From contig CM043970.1 of NCBI GenBank assembly GCA_014529385.2, positions 49,405,898-49,469,897 of the forward strand: 64,000 bases of DNA. Reading direction: 5' to 3'. The stretch is from Adiantum capillus-veneris (taxonomy: Eukaryota > Streptophyta > Polypodiopsida > Polypodiales > Pteridaceae). Of this stretch, positions 33,352 to 43,900 are shown piece by piece. Positions within the stretch are counted from its first letter, which is position 1, and every line of letters starts with the position of its first letter. Position numbers and translations under genes: made by a program. The notes below the pieces were generated by a model that was given only the letters and a program-made list of their open reading frames with translations, did not search any database and was not told the DNA's origin.

Positions 33352-34700
33352 ATGGTCGTCACCCGAAGCGGCATGGATACTTCGCATTCAGGTGATGAGC
33401 ATGAGAGAGACGATGAAGGCTTCTCCCCACCAGGAGATTTTTCCAACCCTCCCCCTTCGCGATCTACGCCACAAGTTGTCCTCACTCCTATGGAGATGAT
33501 GGTCAAGTCGATGTTGGACATGATGGCACAACAACAAGAGACGAATCGAGTTGCATTGGCACAACTCGCAAGCAAAGTAGAAGAACAAACAGCAAAGGAC
33601 CGTGCACAAGAAGCTAAGGACCGCGAGCGCGATGAAAGCAACGCCAAACTTGCCGCAAAACAAGAAGAAAACCGCCTTGCTCAGGAACATGAGCGCCTTG
33701 CTCTTGCCGCAAACGAAGAAGAAAATCGACTTGTTTTCGAATGCGAGCGCGATGAATGAGAAGCTCAAAGAGAGATTCGTCATCAAGAATTTATTTCCCA
33801 CATCCTAGCCTCGAAGACTGAACCACCCAAAGATAGTGAGAGTACGTCAAGTGGCGCAAGCCACGACGCGGATTCCAACCATTCAATCATAGAGAAGTTG
33901 ACTTTCAGTAAGTATGACGGTAAGATGGATGCTACTGTTATTCATTCTTGGTTGCATCAATTTAATGCTTATTTTGCGACAACTAAGAAAACAGGCAATA
34001 GCAAAGTTTTGACGACAGCTATGTACCTTGCCGGTGATGCCATCAATTGGTACCACGCATGGCAAGAGGCACAGCTAGCCGCGCACCTAGAGGCAGCCGA
34101 CAATTTCACGCCCCTCTCTTTTAGTTGGGCTGATTTCCAAGACAAGCTCAAGGCGCGGTTTATGCCACCTCAGTACCTCGCACGATTGAAGGACGATTGG
34201 CGCGCTCTCAAGAAAAATGGTATGCCGGTTATGTCTATCATGTTTTGCAGCTAGGTACCCAACTTCGCATGTTGGATGATGAGCGCAAAGAGGCTTTTCT
34301 TTTTGGATTGGACGAGTATATCAAGTACGATGTCGCAGTATTCGATCCAATCGATCTCAACAAGGCGGTAGCGATTGCTCTCGCACAGGAGATGAAGCAC
34401 AACAAGGAAAGCCTAAGGAGAACCAGACTTCCACAAGTACCTCGCAGACTTCTCAGAACCCTCAGAACGATAAGAACGGTAAGAATGGCAAGAATGATAA
34501 CTCTTCTAACCAATCTTCCAACAATCTCTCCTCAAAGAATTCTTCTGATGAATCTAAGGGTAAGGCTAACACAACTGCTAAACTTAAGCTTACTCCAGAT
34601 GAAAAGATAGCACAAGGAATTGTAGGAGGTTACATCACTTCGGAAGAACAAAGCACTTATTCTAAGGAAGGTCGTTGTTTTCATTGTCACATTAAGGGTC
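33352..34700 (+). pseudogene. Gag of D2
   Basis: The ORF 33352-33759 starts near VTRSGMDTSHSGDEH, includes MLDMMAQQQETNRVAL and a long Glu/Arg/Lys heptad-rich helix, and ends at a TGA explicable as CGA. The capsid part (33898-34254) has KMDATVIHSWLHQFNAYF and WADFQDKLKARFMPPQYLA. A frameshift leads to LGTQLRMLDDERKEAFLFG. The knuckle near 34676 reads CFHCHIKGHIKRIY, the last Cys changed to Tyr. Confidence 0.85.
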
Positions 34701-34777
34701 ACATAAAACGAATATATCCTAAGCTTGAATCGAATGAATCTAAAGAACCCACATCACCCATTACATCTGTCAATGCA

Positions 34778-35107
34778 ATGAATGATAACACAGGTGTGCC
34801 CAAAGTTTCTCAGGACCCTCCCATTGATGATTCTCTCATTAAATGTTATGGTCGTACGTCGGGGCACCGTTTTGTCATATTGTTTGACCCAGGCAGTATG
34901 CATGATGTGATCAATCCCTCTCTTGTTGAGAGAGCCCGCCTCGAAGTTAGTCCGAGATCTCCTATCGAGGTCTCTGGCTTTCGTCGTGGTATGGATGCTC
35001 TCATCACGAAGGAGTGCCTTGATGTGTTGTTTGCAATTCAACCGACTGCCTTCACTAGAAGATTTGTTGTTTCTCCTCTCTCAGGATGTGATATGATTTT
35101 AAGTTGA
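34778..35107 (+). CDS. Protease of D2 with DPG triad
   Basis: The active-site loop is HRFVILFDPGSMHDVINPSL, followed by MDALITKECLDVLFAIQ and FVVSPLSGCDMIL. Retropepsins normally have DTG or DSG; Pro at the second position is also found in D1. The frame shifts after 35107, where WFREINPLVDWEANTLTL continues the usual sequence after ILG. Confidence 0.75.
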   Translation: MNDNTGVPKVSQDPPIDDSLIKCYGRTSGHRFVILFDPGSMHDVINPSLVERARLEVSPRSPIEVSGFRRGMDALITKECLDVLFAIQPTAFTRRFVVSPLSGCDMILS

Positions 35108-36150
35108 AATGGTTTCGTGAAATAAACCCTCTCGTTGATTGGGAGGCTAACACTTTAACTCTCAATGCCAAAAGTGACTCTCCTACTGTCTTTCATGGAG
35201 TGGATACTTCTCCTTCTCCATCTCTCATTGCTAATATGCAGGACAAGGTTGAAAGGATTCGAGATAAGGAGACTCTCTCAGTCTCTTTTTCTCCACAGCA
35301 TGACACACAGAACTTACATGATTATGAGAAGCATGATGATTTGAATGATAATGATTTGCATGATGATTTGGATAACAAAGACAAACATGATGAGTTGCAT
35401 GAAAAGGATGTGATTGTTCACAAGAAGGATGATGTGTTAGTGGATGCTTTTTCTAGCGAAGCTAACCTCGTTGTAGAATCGATCAACGATCTTGGATTTC
35501 GAGTCGAGGTCCATAGATCCCCCACAAGAAGATTCGATAGATCTCGAAGAAGCGATCTTGGCTCTCAAGCCTTGGTCCAAAGAACCCTTACAGGAAGCAT
35601 TATGTGTTCGCATGATTGATACGCACGCATTCTTCGAGTGTTTCATTCGTGATGGTTTTCTGTATTTTAATCAGCATCGTTATGTGATCCTTTTTCCTAG
35701 GCATGACATATTGTATGTTGAGCACGTTTCTCTCATGGATGAGCACGAATGTATACGGATTGTTCATGAAAAGCTGAAAAGTTTGTATGTAAGGAAGTCG
35801 CATTGCATGTCTCTTCCTTGGCATGACACAGTTTCCGAAAGAGCACATGATAGTATGAGCACCAAGCATGGGCATTTCCATGTGATTTGCCACAGTTGAT
35901 TGATTTCGATCAAACAGAAAAGATTCGACCTCATTATTTGCATGTGTTTGATGAACGGGTTGTCACTCCGTATCTATGTTCATCTACATTGCATATACAA
36001 TCTTTAGAGAAAACAAGATTTTTTCCCTTCACTTTACATGGAATGGGTATGTTCATGGTTTTGTGTTGGAGATGGTTTCAGGAATTTTCAGCCATGGAGA
36101 TTCTTGAAGACAAAAGAAGCAGGACTCTAGACGAAGTTGACGCAAGAAAG
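35104..36150 (+). pseudogene. Unknown module in place of pol in D2
   Basis: After the protease end (TLTLNAKSDSPTVF, shared with D1) the sequence departs from D1 near 35250. It encodes an Asp/His/Lys-rich stretch (HDDLNDNDLHDDLDNKD) and, after a frame change near 35500, a His/Phe-rich segment (FNQHRYVILFPRHDILYVEH) to about 35899, then DFDQTEKIRPHYLHVFDE. No RT, RNase H or integrase motif is visible. I do not recognise a domain. Confidence 0.55.
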
Positions 36151-36308
36151 GAGATTCAAAAGACTTTGAGTCGCTTTCGGCGCGGCCCAAAGAAGCAAGC
36201 GTTGCAGACCTTTATGAAGTTCAAGTACCGCACGACACACACATCAGAGTGGGCTGGCGAAGAATCCCTTCCAGGATTCCGGATGCTATTGGCGATCTCC
36301 CTCAACGC
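36151..36308 (+). pseudogene. Chromodomain-like end of D2
   Basis: The frame reads TLSRFRRGPKKQALQTFMKF, parallel to LLHRFRHGSKKQVRQYFLKS of D1 (46630-46690). That position in the family is after integrase. E interrupts it at 36309, and the last bases resume at 45036. Confidence 0.6.
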
Positions 36309-36370
36309 TGTGAGCGGGATGGAAACACACAGAACGCCTCTATAACGACCCGGCACACACTCTTGGGAAG

Positions 36371-36418
<48 letters not shown>

Positions 36419-37487
36419 TGGGGCACCACTCGGCTTAGACAACACACCTGGCCGAGACAGGGAACACACCTCTGGAGTGAGAGGAGAGAGACTATCCACT
36501 TGCCCACTCCACATAGACACACACACACACACACACACACACCCAAAAAACTCAGGTCAAAAGAGGAGAATTTCTGATTTTTAGATACAATTGAGCTTGG
36601 GCCAACACCAATGGGGCAAATAGCTCACACAATATGGGTAAAATAAGCCAGATACAATCACAAACTAGAGCAGAAACTTCGCTCATAGGAGAAACTTACA
36701 CAAAAAAACAGCAGGAAAAGAGTGAGGAATTTGGCAAAATGGACAGCGCCATCGCGTCCGGAACGGCCCAAAACCCCAGTTTACAATGTCAAAGTGCTCA
36801 AATCCGACCTCGGATGAGCAGTTTACGGCCAAAACAGGCTTCAAAATGAGCAAAAACACAGCTGCGGCTGTTCCTCCTCTCTTCTCCACGTTTTTTCTGG
36901 TCTTCTCTCAGTTTTTTCAGTTCCCACACTTAGCTTTATTAGTTGGGCACCCTTGGCCTTTTAGATGACCTCAAACGGACCCCGAACAGGCCAAAAACTG
37001 ACCTCGCAGTGCATAGTTGTCACCTTTTTGCATCATTCGCACACCTGGCACTCAACTTTTTTCCAATAATGCATCTCGCCACCACGTGAAGTGGCCCCAA
37101 AAAGTGGTCCTAATGATGACCTTTCTGCATAACTCTCACAAGAAAACACCCACGTTGTGTCCGTCCTCATCCGCGTGCAAATATTGACCTCGTTCGCCCT
37201 CCTGACGCCACTAGATGCCATCTGACGCACCTGCTGACCTCATGTCGTCGGCCCGCGGATAGCTTCCTCGAGAAGTTTTAGGCGCTACCAACTTCACTTT
37301 ATTGTAGAAAAAATACACTAGTACTGATAATAATGAAAATCGCTGCACTATGTACATGTTGTCCTACCTGTACACATGTGGGCCCCACGTAACCACCTGG
37401 CTATGGAAATTGGGTAATCCTTTATTCGATGCACCATGCATGTATATGTACATATGCGCAATCCCTTGCTCAAAAAAACTCCTGACA
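36309..37487 (-). repeat. 3' LTR of E
   Basis: 1179 bp, paired with 43901-45035. It holds pure CA runs at 36371-36416 and 36519-36541, longer than in the partner LTR. Confidence 0.96.
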
Positions 37488-37515
37488 TAATTTGCCCATC
37501 CCCTAGCCTGCTAGA

Positions 37516-39162
37516 TCATTCATGATCAGCAGCAGCAAAGAGAGATATGAGACTTGCCGCATCACAGATCTCCTCATCCTTCACCAACATTGCTTGCTCC
37601 ACAGACAGCTCATCTTGCTCCACCATCATCAATCTAGCATGATACAATTTAAGACGCAATCCATTTACCCTTGACTTATGTAGAACACCATCCAGGTTAG
37701 CCAGCTGATATGTGCCATTTGGAAAACACTCCACTAGCTTAAAAGGGCCTTTCCACTTAATTTGAAACTTCTTTTGGAAGGTGTTGTCCAGCTTACTGTT
37801 GTAGCGCAAAACTAAGTCATGCTTCTTGATACCCTTACTTTTGACCTTTTCATTTATCTTTGCCAAAGCCCTATCTTGCATCTGCCCATAATGTTCCAAT
37901 GCACTCATCCTATCCAACTGAACCTCTTGTAGTTGTAAGAGCCTCTCTTCGAATGCATCACTAGGCGGCCCAAGCAACTTCTCTAACATCTTGACCGCAG
38001 GCAACTCTACTTCCACAGGCAATAGTGCTTCTTTTCCATACACCAAATGAAATGGAGTAAACCCTGTACCTGTCTTCACCGAAGTACGGTAAGCCCATAA
38101 TGCACTAGGCAATTCCAAATCCCAATTCTTTCCTAGGTGCTCTGTCACTTTCGAAAGAATCTGTACCAACTCACCATTGAATCTTTCATTTAAGCCATTA
38201 CACTGTGGGTAATAAGGAGTGGTATGCTGGTGCCTAATCTTCATCTTTGTGCATAAGAAGTCTAGCAGTTTAGCTCTAAATCCTGGCCCCTTATTTGAAA
38301 GTAGCTCTAATGGCACCCCAAACTTGCAACATATTTCATCATACACAAATTTTGCCACATCCTTTGCAGTGATCTGTTTTACTGCTATAGCCTTTGCCCA
38401 TCTAGAGAGATAGTCCACTGCCATCAAGATATAGCTTTTGCCCCTGCTTGTGATAGGTAACGGGCCTATTGCATCAATCCCCCACTTTTCAAACACATCA
38501 AACGTCATAATGGTTTTTCGTAGCTCTGGCTTCAACACTCTCTTCCCAAACGCTTGACACCTATTGCAAGACCTACACCAATGGTGAATATCCTTGTGCA
38601 AACTAGGCCATACATACCCCTCTTGCAAAATCTTATGCAAGGTGATCTTTAGAGCAAAATGGCCACCACATGCGCCTTCATGATTCTCTTCCAACACTCT
38701 GTAAAGCTCCTCCCGCCAAGGTACACGTCTCAACACGAGATCAGCCCCTTTCATGTATAAGACATCACCAATCAATTTGTACCTGTATGCTCTACACACA
38801 AAGCCATACTTCTTAGACTTCTGAATCTCCTTTGGAATGATTCCTGTTAGCAAAAACTCCTCTTCTTGAGCCAAACTTTCCCGGCCATGATAAAGAGGTA
38901 AAGTGGTCCTCAACACAAATAGCTCCCCAATCATGCCTTGAGCTGCTTCATGTGCCTCTCCATTTAGAGCACGTTCAATGTGTCTGATGATCGATGCTTC
39001 GAACTTTTTTAACAGGCCTTTAATTCTGAAGCACATTTCCTTCAATGAGGTGTTCTTACTCTTCCACACACCCAGCACTTGCTTCACCACTAACAAGGCA
39101 TCACCTTTTATGCTCAACCTTCGAACCCCATGCTTCAAACAAATGTGTAATCCGGCTTCCAT
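37516..39162 (-). CDS. End of second RNase H and integrase of E
   Basis: The first 90 residues finish the second RNase H (RLSIKGDALLVVKQVLGVWK, IIRHIERALNGEAHEAA). The integrase zinc domain has HEGACGGHF and CRSCNRCQ. The core has Asp in ILMAVDYLSRW and Glu in CNGLNERFNG, but the second Asp is replaced: LELLSNKGPGF instead of the usual S-D-x-G. The carboxy-terminal part has KWKGPFKLVECFPNGTYQL. The ORF is long and open, but the active site is incomplete, so it should not integrate. Confidence 0.92.
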   Translation of the reverse strand: MEAGLHICLKHGVRRLSIKGDALLVVKQVLGVWKSKNTSLKEMCFRIKGLLKKFEASIIRHIERALNGEAHEAAQGMIGELFVLRTTLPLYHGRESLAQEEEFLLTGIIPKEIQKSKKYGFVCRAYRYKLIGDVLYMKGADLVLRRVPWREELYRVLEENHEGACGGHFALKITLHKILQEGYVWPSLHKDIHHWCRSCNRCQAFGKRVLKPELRKTIMTFDVFEKWGIDAIGPLPITSRGKSYILMAVDYLSRWAKAIAVKQITAKDVAKFVYDEICCKFGVPLELLSNKGPGFRAKLLDFLCTKMKIRHQHTTPYYPQCNGLNERFNGELVQILSKVTEHLGKNWDLELPSALWAYRTSVKTGTGFTPFHLVYGKEALLPVEVELPAVKMLEKLLGPPSDAFEERLLQLQEVQLDRMSALEHYGQMQDRALAKINEKVKSKGIKKHDLVLRYNSKLDNTFQKKFQIKWKGPFKLVECFPNGTYQLANLDGVLHKSRVNGLRLKLYHARLMMVEQDELSVEQAMLVKDEEICDAASLISLFAAADHE

Positions 39163-40762
39163 GTAGCATATTCAGCCTCATTGTTAGTTTGCGCATCCAA
39201 TTTGAACCCTCTCTTGCATACTAGCTTCCCCTCTGGATCATAAAGTGCTATACCCCCTGAAGCTGCATCGTGGCTCTTTCTGTATGAACCATCAAAGAAC
39301 AACACATGTGCATTGCTGATCTGTGGCACTTCTTCAACTACCTTTCTCACCACCTCTTCCTTAACAATAAGGGGATTCTCCTTGTAGGTCAACAAATCAG
39401 CTAGGGTAGCCCTTGTACTATCTTCCACTAGAAAAGAGAACTCAAACTCTTGCAGCTCAATTACCCATTTCTTCACCACATTTGACATGTTAGTACCATT
39501 AATTAACTGTGGCAAAAAGGCATAACTCGTCAAGAAAACAAAAGGCCGTGGTAGCAAGTAATGACGAAATCGTCGACAAGCAAATATTACACTGGCCATC
39601 ACTAGCTCTACTTCCGATAACTTTCTCTCCGCTACCAACTTCACTCGGCTTGCACAATACACTGGCCTCATATAATGGCTGCCCTTCCCCTTTTGCAATA
39701 GCATAGCTCCAGTGGCATCATCCCCTACTGATGGATTTACATAAAAAACTTTCTCCCAATCAGGAGCCTGCATGGCTGAGAAACCCCCTAACACCTCTTT
39801 CACCTCTTGAAACACTTCTTCACACTTGTCATCCCATTGCAATGGATCATGCTTTGCCACTTGCTGTAATGGATAAAGAAGCTGCGAAGACAATGGAATA
39901 AACCGTGCCATGTACTTCACTTTGTGTATAAAGGTTTCCAATTGCTTCGTACTCGTAGGTGATGGAAGAGGAATAATAGACTTAACCTTGTCTGGATCAG
40001 CCTCAATGCCATTTTCTGACACCATGTGGCCCAATAACTTCACCCTTGGCTGTGCTAGATGACATTTCTTTGGATTTAGTTGTCCTCCACATTCATCATA
40101 TCGAGCCAATACCATCTGTAGCTTCTCATGGTGTTCAGCCCTACTGCTATAAACACAGTAGTCATCCATAAAAGCTTTAACACAACTACCAATGAATGGT
40201 TCCAACACCCAATTTGCTCTCTCTTGATAGAAGGAAGGTCCATTTGACAACCCAAATGAAAATACTGTGTAGCAATAGCAGCCCCATGGCGTAATAAAAG
40301 TTGTCTTTGTGCGGTCTTTAAGAGCAATCTTCAATTGAAAATAGCCCGAAAAACCATCACACACACTGTACCTCTCATAACCTGCCACTGAATCTAAGAT
40401 CTGATCGATGAATGGAAGAGGATATGGGTTCTTCTTAGTGGCTGCGTTTAAGGGTTTAAAATCCACACAAATTCTCCACTTCCCATCCTTCTTTGGACTG
40501 ACTACAACTGGACACACCCATCTGTGGTCTCCACTGGAACTATGAACCCTGCCTTCAATAACTTGTCCACCTCTGCTCGCAAGGCTTCCATTTGCTCTTG
40601 ACCCATCCTTCTTAGCCTTTGCCGCAATGGCTTAGCACCTTCTTTCAGCTCTATATGCTCTTCACCCTTGAACCCTCTGATCTCTTCATATGAAGTAATG
40701 AACAAATCAGGAAAACTAGCCAGCATATGCTTCTCCATAGCTGAGAGGTCTCCACTAATCAT
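39135..40762 (-). pseudogene. Reverse transcriptase, degenerate RNase H and start of second RNase H of E
   Basis: RT has KWRICVDFKPLNAAT, FSFGLSNGPSFYQERA and the catalytic box FMDDYCVYS. The first RNase H has lost catalytic residues: FYVNPSVGDDATGAML for the usual D-A-S, and FLTSYAFLPQL for T-D-H. The second RNase H begins LFFDGSYRKSHDAASGGIAL with QTNNEAEYA. A one-base loss near 40517 separates RT residues at VETTDG from CPVVVSPKKDGK. Confidence 0.92.
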
Positions 40763-41341
40763 TTACGTGATTAATTCCTGCTTCGTTGACAACTCAACCT
40801 TGGTTTGCATCAGCCCTTCAATCACTTCATAAGGCCCTTCACTTTCATCTTCAACCTCATTCGCAAATGCAACTAAACCAATCTTCTGGATTTCTTTGTC
40901 CATCAAAAGAAATGCAACATCAGCATCCTCATCACTGCTGGTAGTGCTATCACTGTCCTCATATGTCACCGTGGAAGAGCCTTCATCACTAGACTCATCC
41001 TCATCTTCATAAAGCTCCTCTAATCGTTTCCTTGTGTCCATATTATAAAGCTTCTTGGTACCTGTCTTTCCATAGAGGCTAATCGTACCATGTCGCCAAT
41101 CTTGAACAACTCCCACTGCATGTAACCATGGTCTGCCCAGTATAATAGGATATGCTCCCAACCCTGCTGGCATCACATGAAAATCAACCATTTCCTTTGC
41201 ATCATATGCTTCCACTTCTAAGCTCTTTACAACACCCAAGCATTTTACTTTTTGATGGTTTGCCAATCTGATCCGAAAACCTGACACCCCAACCACTGTG
41301 AGACCCATCTTCTCAACGCATGAGTGTGTTAGGACGCATAT
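40763..41341 (-). CDS. Protease region of E
   Basis: The active-site loop straddles a TAA: VDGGA ends the gag ORF, then ICVLTHSCVEKMGL follows in the same frame. The second half is YPIILGRPWLHAVGVVQDW. The triad is DGG, as usual in Tat-like elements. A second TAA at 40763 precedes MISGDLSAMEKHML in the same frame. Both TAA could come from CAA. Confidence 0.8.
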   Translation of the reverse strand: MCVLTHSCVEKMGLTVVGVSGFRIRLANHQKVKCLGVVKSLEVEAYDAKEMVDFHVMPAGLGAYPIILGRPWLHAVGVVQDWRHGTISLYGKTGTKKLYNMDTRKRLEELYEDEDESSDEGSSTVTYEDSDSTTSSDEDADVAFLLMDKEIQKIGLVAFANEVEDESEGPYEVIEGLMQTKVELSTKQELIT

Positions 41342-42850
41342 TTAAGCTCCGCCATCCACATAACCTTGTCCCAAATTCTTCCTTTTATGCCACACATCTA
41401 CTATTGGACAAATGTCTGGTAGCTCATCCATTGCCAACACCGTCACTGAACCTCTCTCTGGCTCTTTCTCCATTGGGTTAACCATCCTCTTCCACTGTCG
41501 CTTTAGCTTAGGCACCATCTCTATAAGCTGCCCAAAAGTAACATCTGCCTTCCTGCTCGTCAGATCCTCCTTCAAGTCATAGCTTAATTGCCCATCCCCT
41601 AGTGGAAAATCTGAAACATGAAACTTTCGACGAGCTCTCCTTTTCCTCTTGGCCTTGACATCCTCGCCTTCATGGATCTTTCCTTTCTTGTTACTAGGAC
41701 CTGGGGCACTTCTTCCTTCCTTATCCTCTGTGGTCCTCTTCCCAATAGGCATCACTAATGTATCCTCTAGCTTTGATGCCTTCTCCAAAGTGACTACACT
41801 TAGCACTTTTGTCTTTCCCTTTTCCTCCTGGGTCAGTCCACTGGTTCCTTCATCTCCCTTAATTTCGATGCCATAATCATTTGACCTAGTTAGCACCTGT
41901 CTTGGCAATGGATACATGTCTCCCCCCATCCTTGGTGGCTTATCACATTGCGGGCTGATGTGACCCAACTCTCCACAATTATAACATGTGGGCGTCTGCC
42001 TCCAAAACCTACCATTGCTTTGTCCAACACCATTCCTAGGCCTTTCTTCACCTCCTGGCTGATTTGCAAACCTCCCTCGACCTCGATTATTTCCCACTTG
42101 ACCTAGCATGTTTAGGCTGAGATTCTTCATCAAATCTACCATTTGCCTCATGTCTTGCCTTAGCCCATCATCTTGCACTGCTGTAGTGACCACTGCTGGC
42201 ATAACCTGAGTAGTAACAGGAACCACTGGTTCATGATGAACCCCTGACATGCGCCCTTGTAAAGACTCTATAGGCTGAAATTCAGACCTCATTGGCAAAG
42301 ACTCCACCCCTAACTGGCTCATTTTTCTCAGCTTCCACTCTTTGTTCCTTGCTACCTCTAGTGTATCCTCATATGTCCTAGGCTTCTTTAGCTCCACTCT
42401 CCAACGTATATTCTCCCAAAGACCAGCCAAGAACCTGTCCTTCTTCATCATGTCAGGCGGGGGTACCTGTGGTGCTAAAGCCTTGCACATTTGCTCCCAT
42501 ACCAATGAAAACTTACGTATGTACGCATCTACTGGTTCACCTTCCTTCTGCACCAAACCTTGTACTTCTTGCCACACTTTGTTAGGATCTTCTATCTTCA
42601 CAAACTCCACTTCCAATCCATGGCTTAGATTGTCCCAACTCAATCTTATAGGTGGATCTGCTGCACGCAACTCCTCTTCAAATGCCTTGGACCAAACTCG
42701 TGCATCACTCTTCAAACAAATTTGGAGAAGGCGTAACATTTGCGTAGGGTCATGAATCTGGTTGCTAATGCAGGCAACCTCCATATTTTCCAGAAAGTCC
42801 TCCACATCTTTATCACTTCTTCCATGAAACTCCGGATAAGAGAAAGCCAT
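41342..42850 (-). CDS. Gag of E
   Basis: 502 residues from ATG 42850. The capsid has MAFSYPEFHGRSDKDVEDFL and VDAYIRKFSLVWEQMCKAL. The zinc knuckle is CYNCGELGHISPQC (about 41940-41985). A basic region with KAKRKRRARRKFHVSDF follows, then the protease loop. The ORF is intact until the TAA after VDGGA. Confidence 0.92.
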   Translation of the reverse strand: MAFSYPEFHGRSDKDVEDFLENMEVACISNQIHDPTQMLRLLQICLKSDARVWSKAFEEELRAADPPIRLSWDNLSHGLEVEFVKIEDPNKVWQEVQGLVQKEGEPVDAYIRKFSLVWEQMCKALAPQVPPPDMMKKDRFLAGLWENIRWRVELKKPRTYEDTLEVARNKEWKLRKMSQLGVESLPMRSEFQPIESLQGRMSGVHHEPVVPVTTQVMPAVVTTAVQDDGLRQDMRQMVDLMKNLSLNMLGQVGNNRGRGRFANQPGGEERPRNGVGQSNGRFWRQTPTCYNCGELGHISPQCDKPPRMGGDMYPLPRQVLTRSNDYGIEIKGDEGTSGLTQEEKGKTKVLSVVTLEKASKLEDTLVMPIGKRTTEDKEGRSAPGPSNKKGKIHEGEDVKAKRKRRARRKFHVSDFPLGDGQLSYDLKEDLTSRKADVTFGQLIEMVPKLKRQWKRMVNPMEKEPERGSVTVLAMDELPDICPIVDVWHKRKNLGQGYVDGGA

Positions 42851-43876
42851 GGCTAGAGAACCCCTTCAAACACACGTGCAAGAACCCAAAACTTTTCACT
42901 ACCCAATCCCCAGAAACTTCAATGGATCTCAGGTTTAGATGAGAACAAACACATGCACATCAAATGAGTTTTCATAGTTGATCATCGGAATTACAACAGG
43001 CAAAGGACATTCCAAGATCTCTCGTAACCTTCTTGGCCCAAACATAAAGACTATGCGCTGCTGGAAAAAGATCTTCCTGGACACATGAACATTAATCTGA
43101 ATCCTTTGAGTTAAATGAAAAGGAGTGAAATGAGGACCATTTTGATAATCCATTAAAGCCAACCATGAAGCTCCCAAGAAGGCACACCTGACTTATCCTC
43201 TGATTTTTTGCCCAAATTTCAGCAGCATAACAGCATAAATGGCTCAAAATACCAAAAAACCAGCCATCATAACTTGGAAAAATTTTGGCAGAGTTTCCCC
43301 AGAAATAGAGCAGTAGGAACCCAAAATATAGACTGTATATGTATGCATAAACTGTCAACAATAGAACCCGAGCATCAAGTAGGACTCATTAGTACATAGC
43401 CTATGGCGAGGTCACAAAAAGGTTGCTCCAGCTACTGTATCACCGAAAGGATCTCCACATTTGAGAATCCCCCAGCTCAATAAAAACCTCACGCTATCGA
43501 CCCTCACACGAAGGCTAATGCAAATCGCATATAGTCAAGTCTCACAAATGACTATCTTCAAGACCAAGTCTCAGAAATGGCTGGGACTGCCAAATACAAC
43601 CAAGTATGGCTCCACAAATGCGTACAATGGCAGTTTCCACAAGTAACGTACAATCCAGCAGACAATGCACTCAAATAAGCGCCAAGTGATGCATACCCAC
43701 AACAACTGCAAGTGACATCACTGCTAGTATATCACTGTACTCCAGCTACCTGTACCTGTGTGAATCACCTGTACCTGTACCTATCCCTGTAACCTGTAAC
43801 CTGTAATCTGCAGCCTGCAACCTGTACTCCCAAATCTCGAAGCTTGAAGCTCAAAACAGAAGGTACTCGAAGAAGA
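42851..43876 (-). other. Leader of E with CCTGTA minisatellite
   Basis: About 1 kb between primer site and gag, without a convincing ORF. At 43741-43830 short ACCTGTA/CCTGTAA units recur about ten times. Confidence 0.6.
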
Positions 43877-43894
43877 TCCTCCGTGGGGGCGCCA
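43877..43894 (-). promoter_or_regulatory. Primer-binding site of E (TGGCGCC type)
   Basis: TGGCGCCCCCACGGAGGA on the minus strand, six bases after the LTR end. It shares TGGCGCC with element A. Confidence 0.75.
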
Positions 43895-43900
43895 AAAGAA

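Noticed and set aside
36156-36584. ORFs with long Cys-Val or Thr-His runs
   Set aside because: They are translations of CA microsatellites in the LTR of E.
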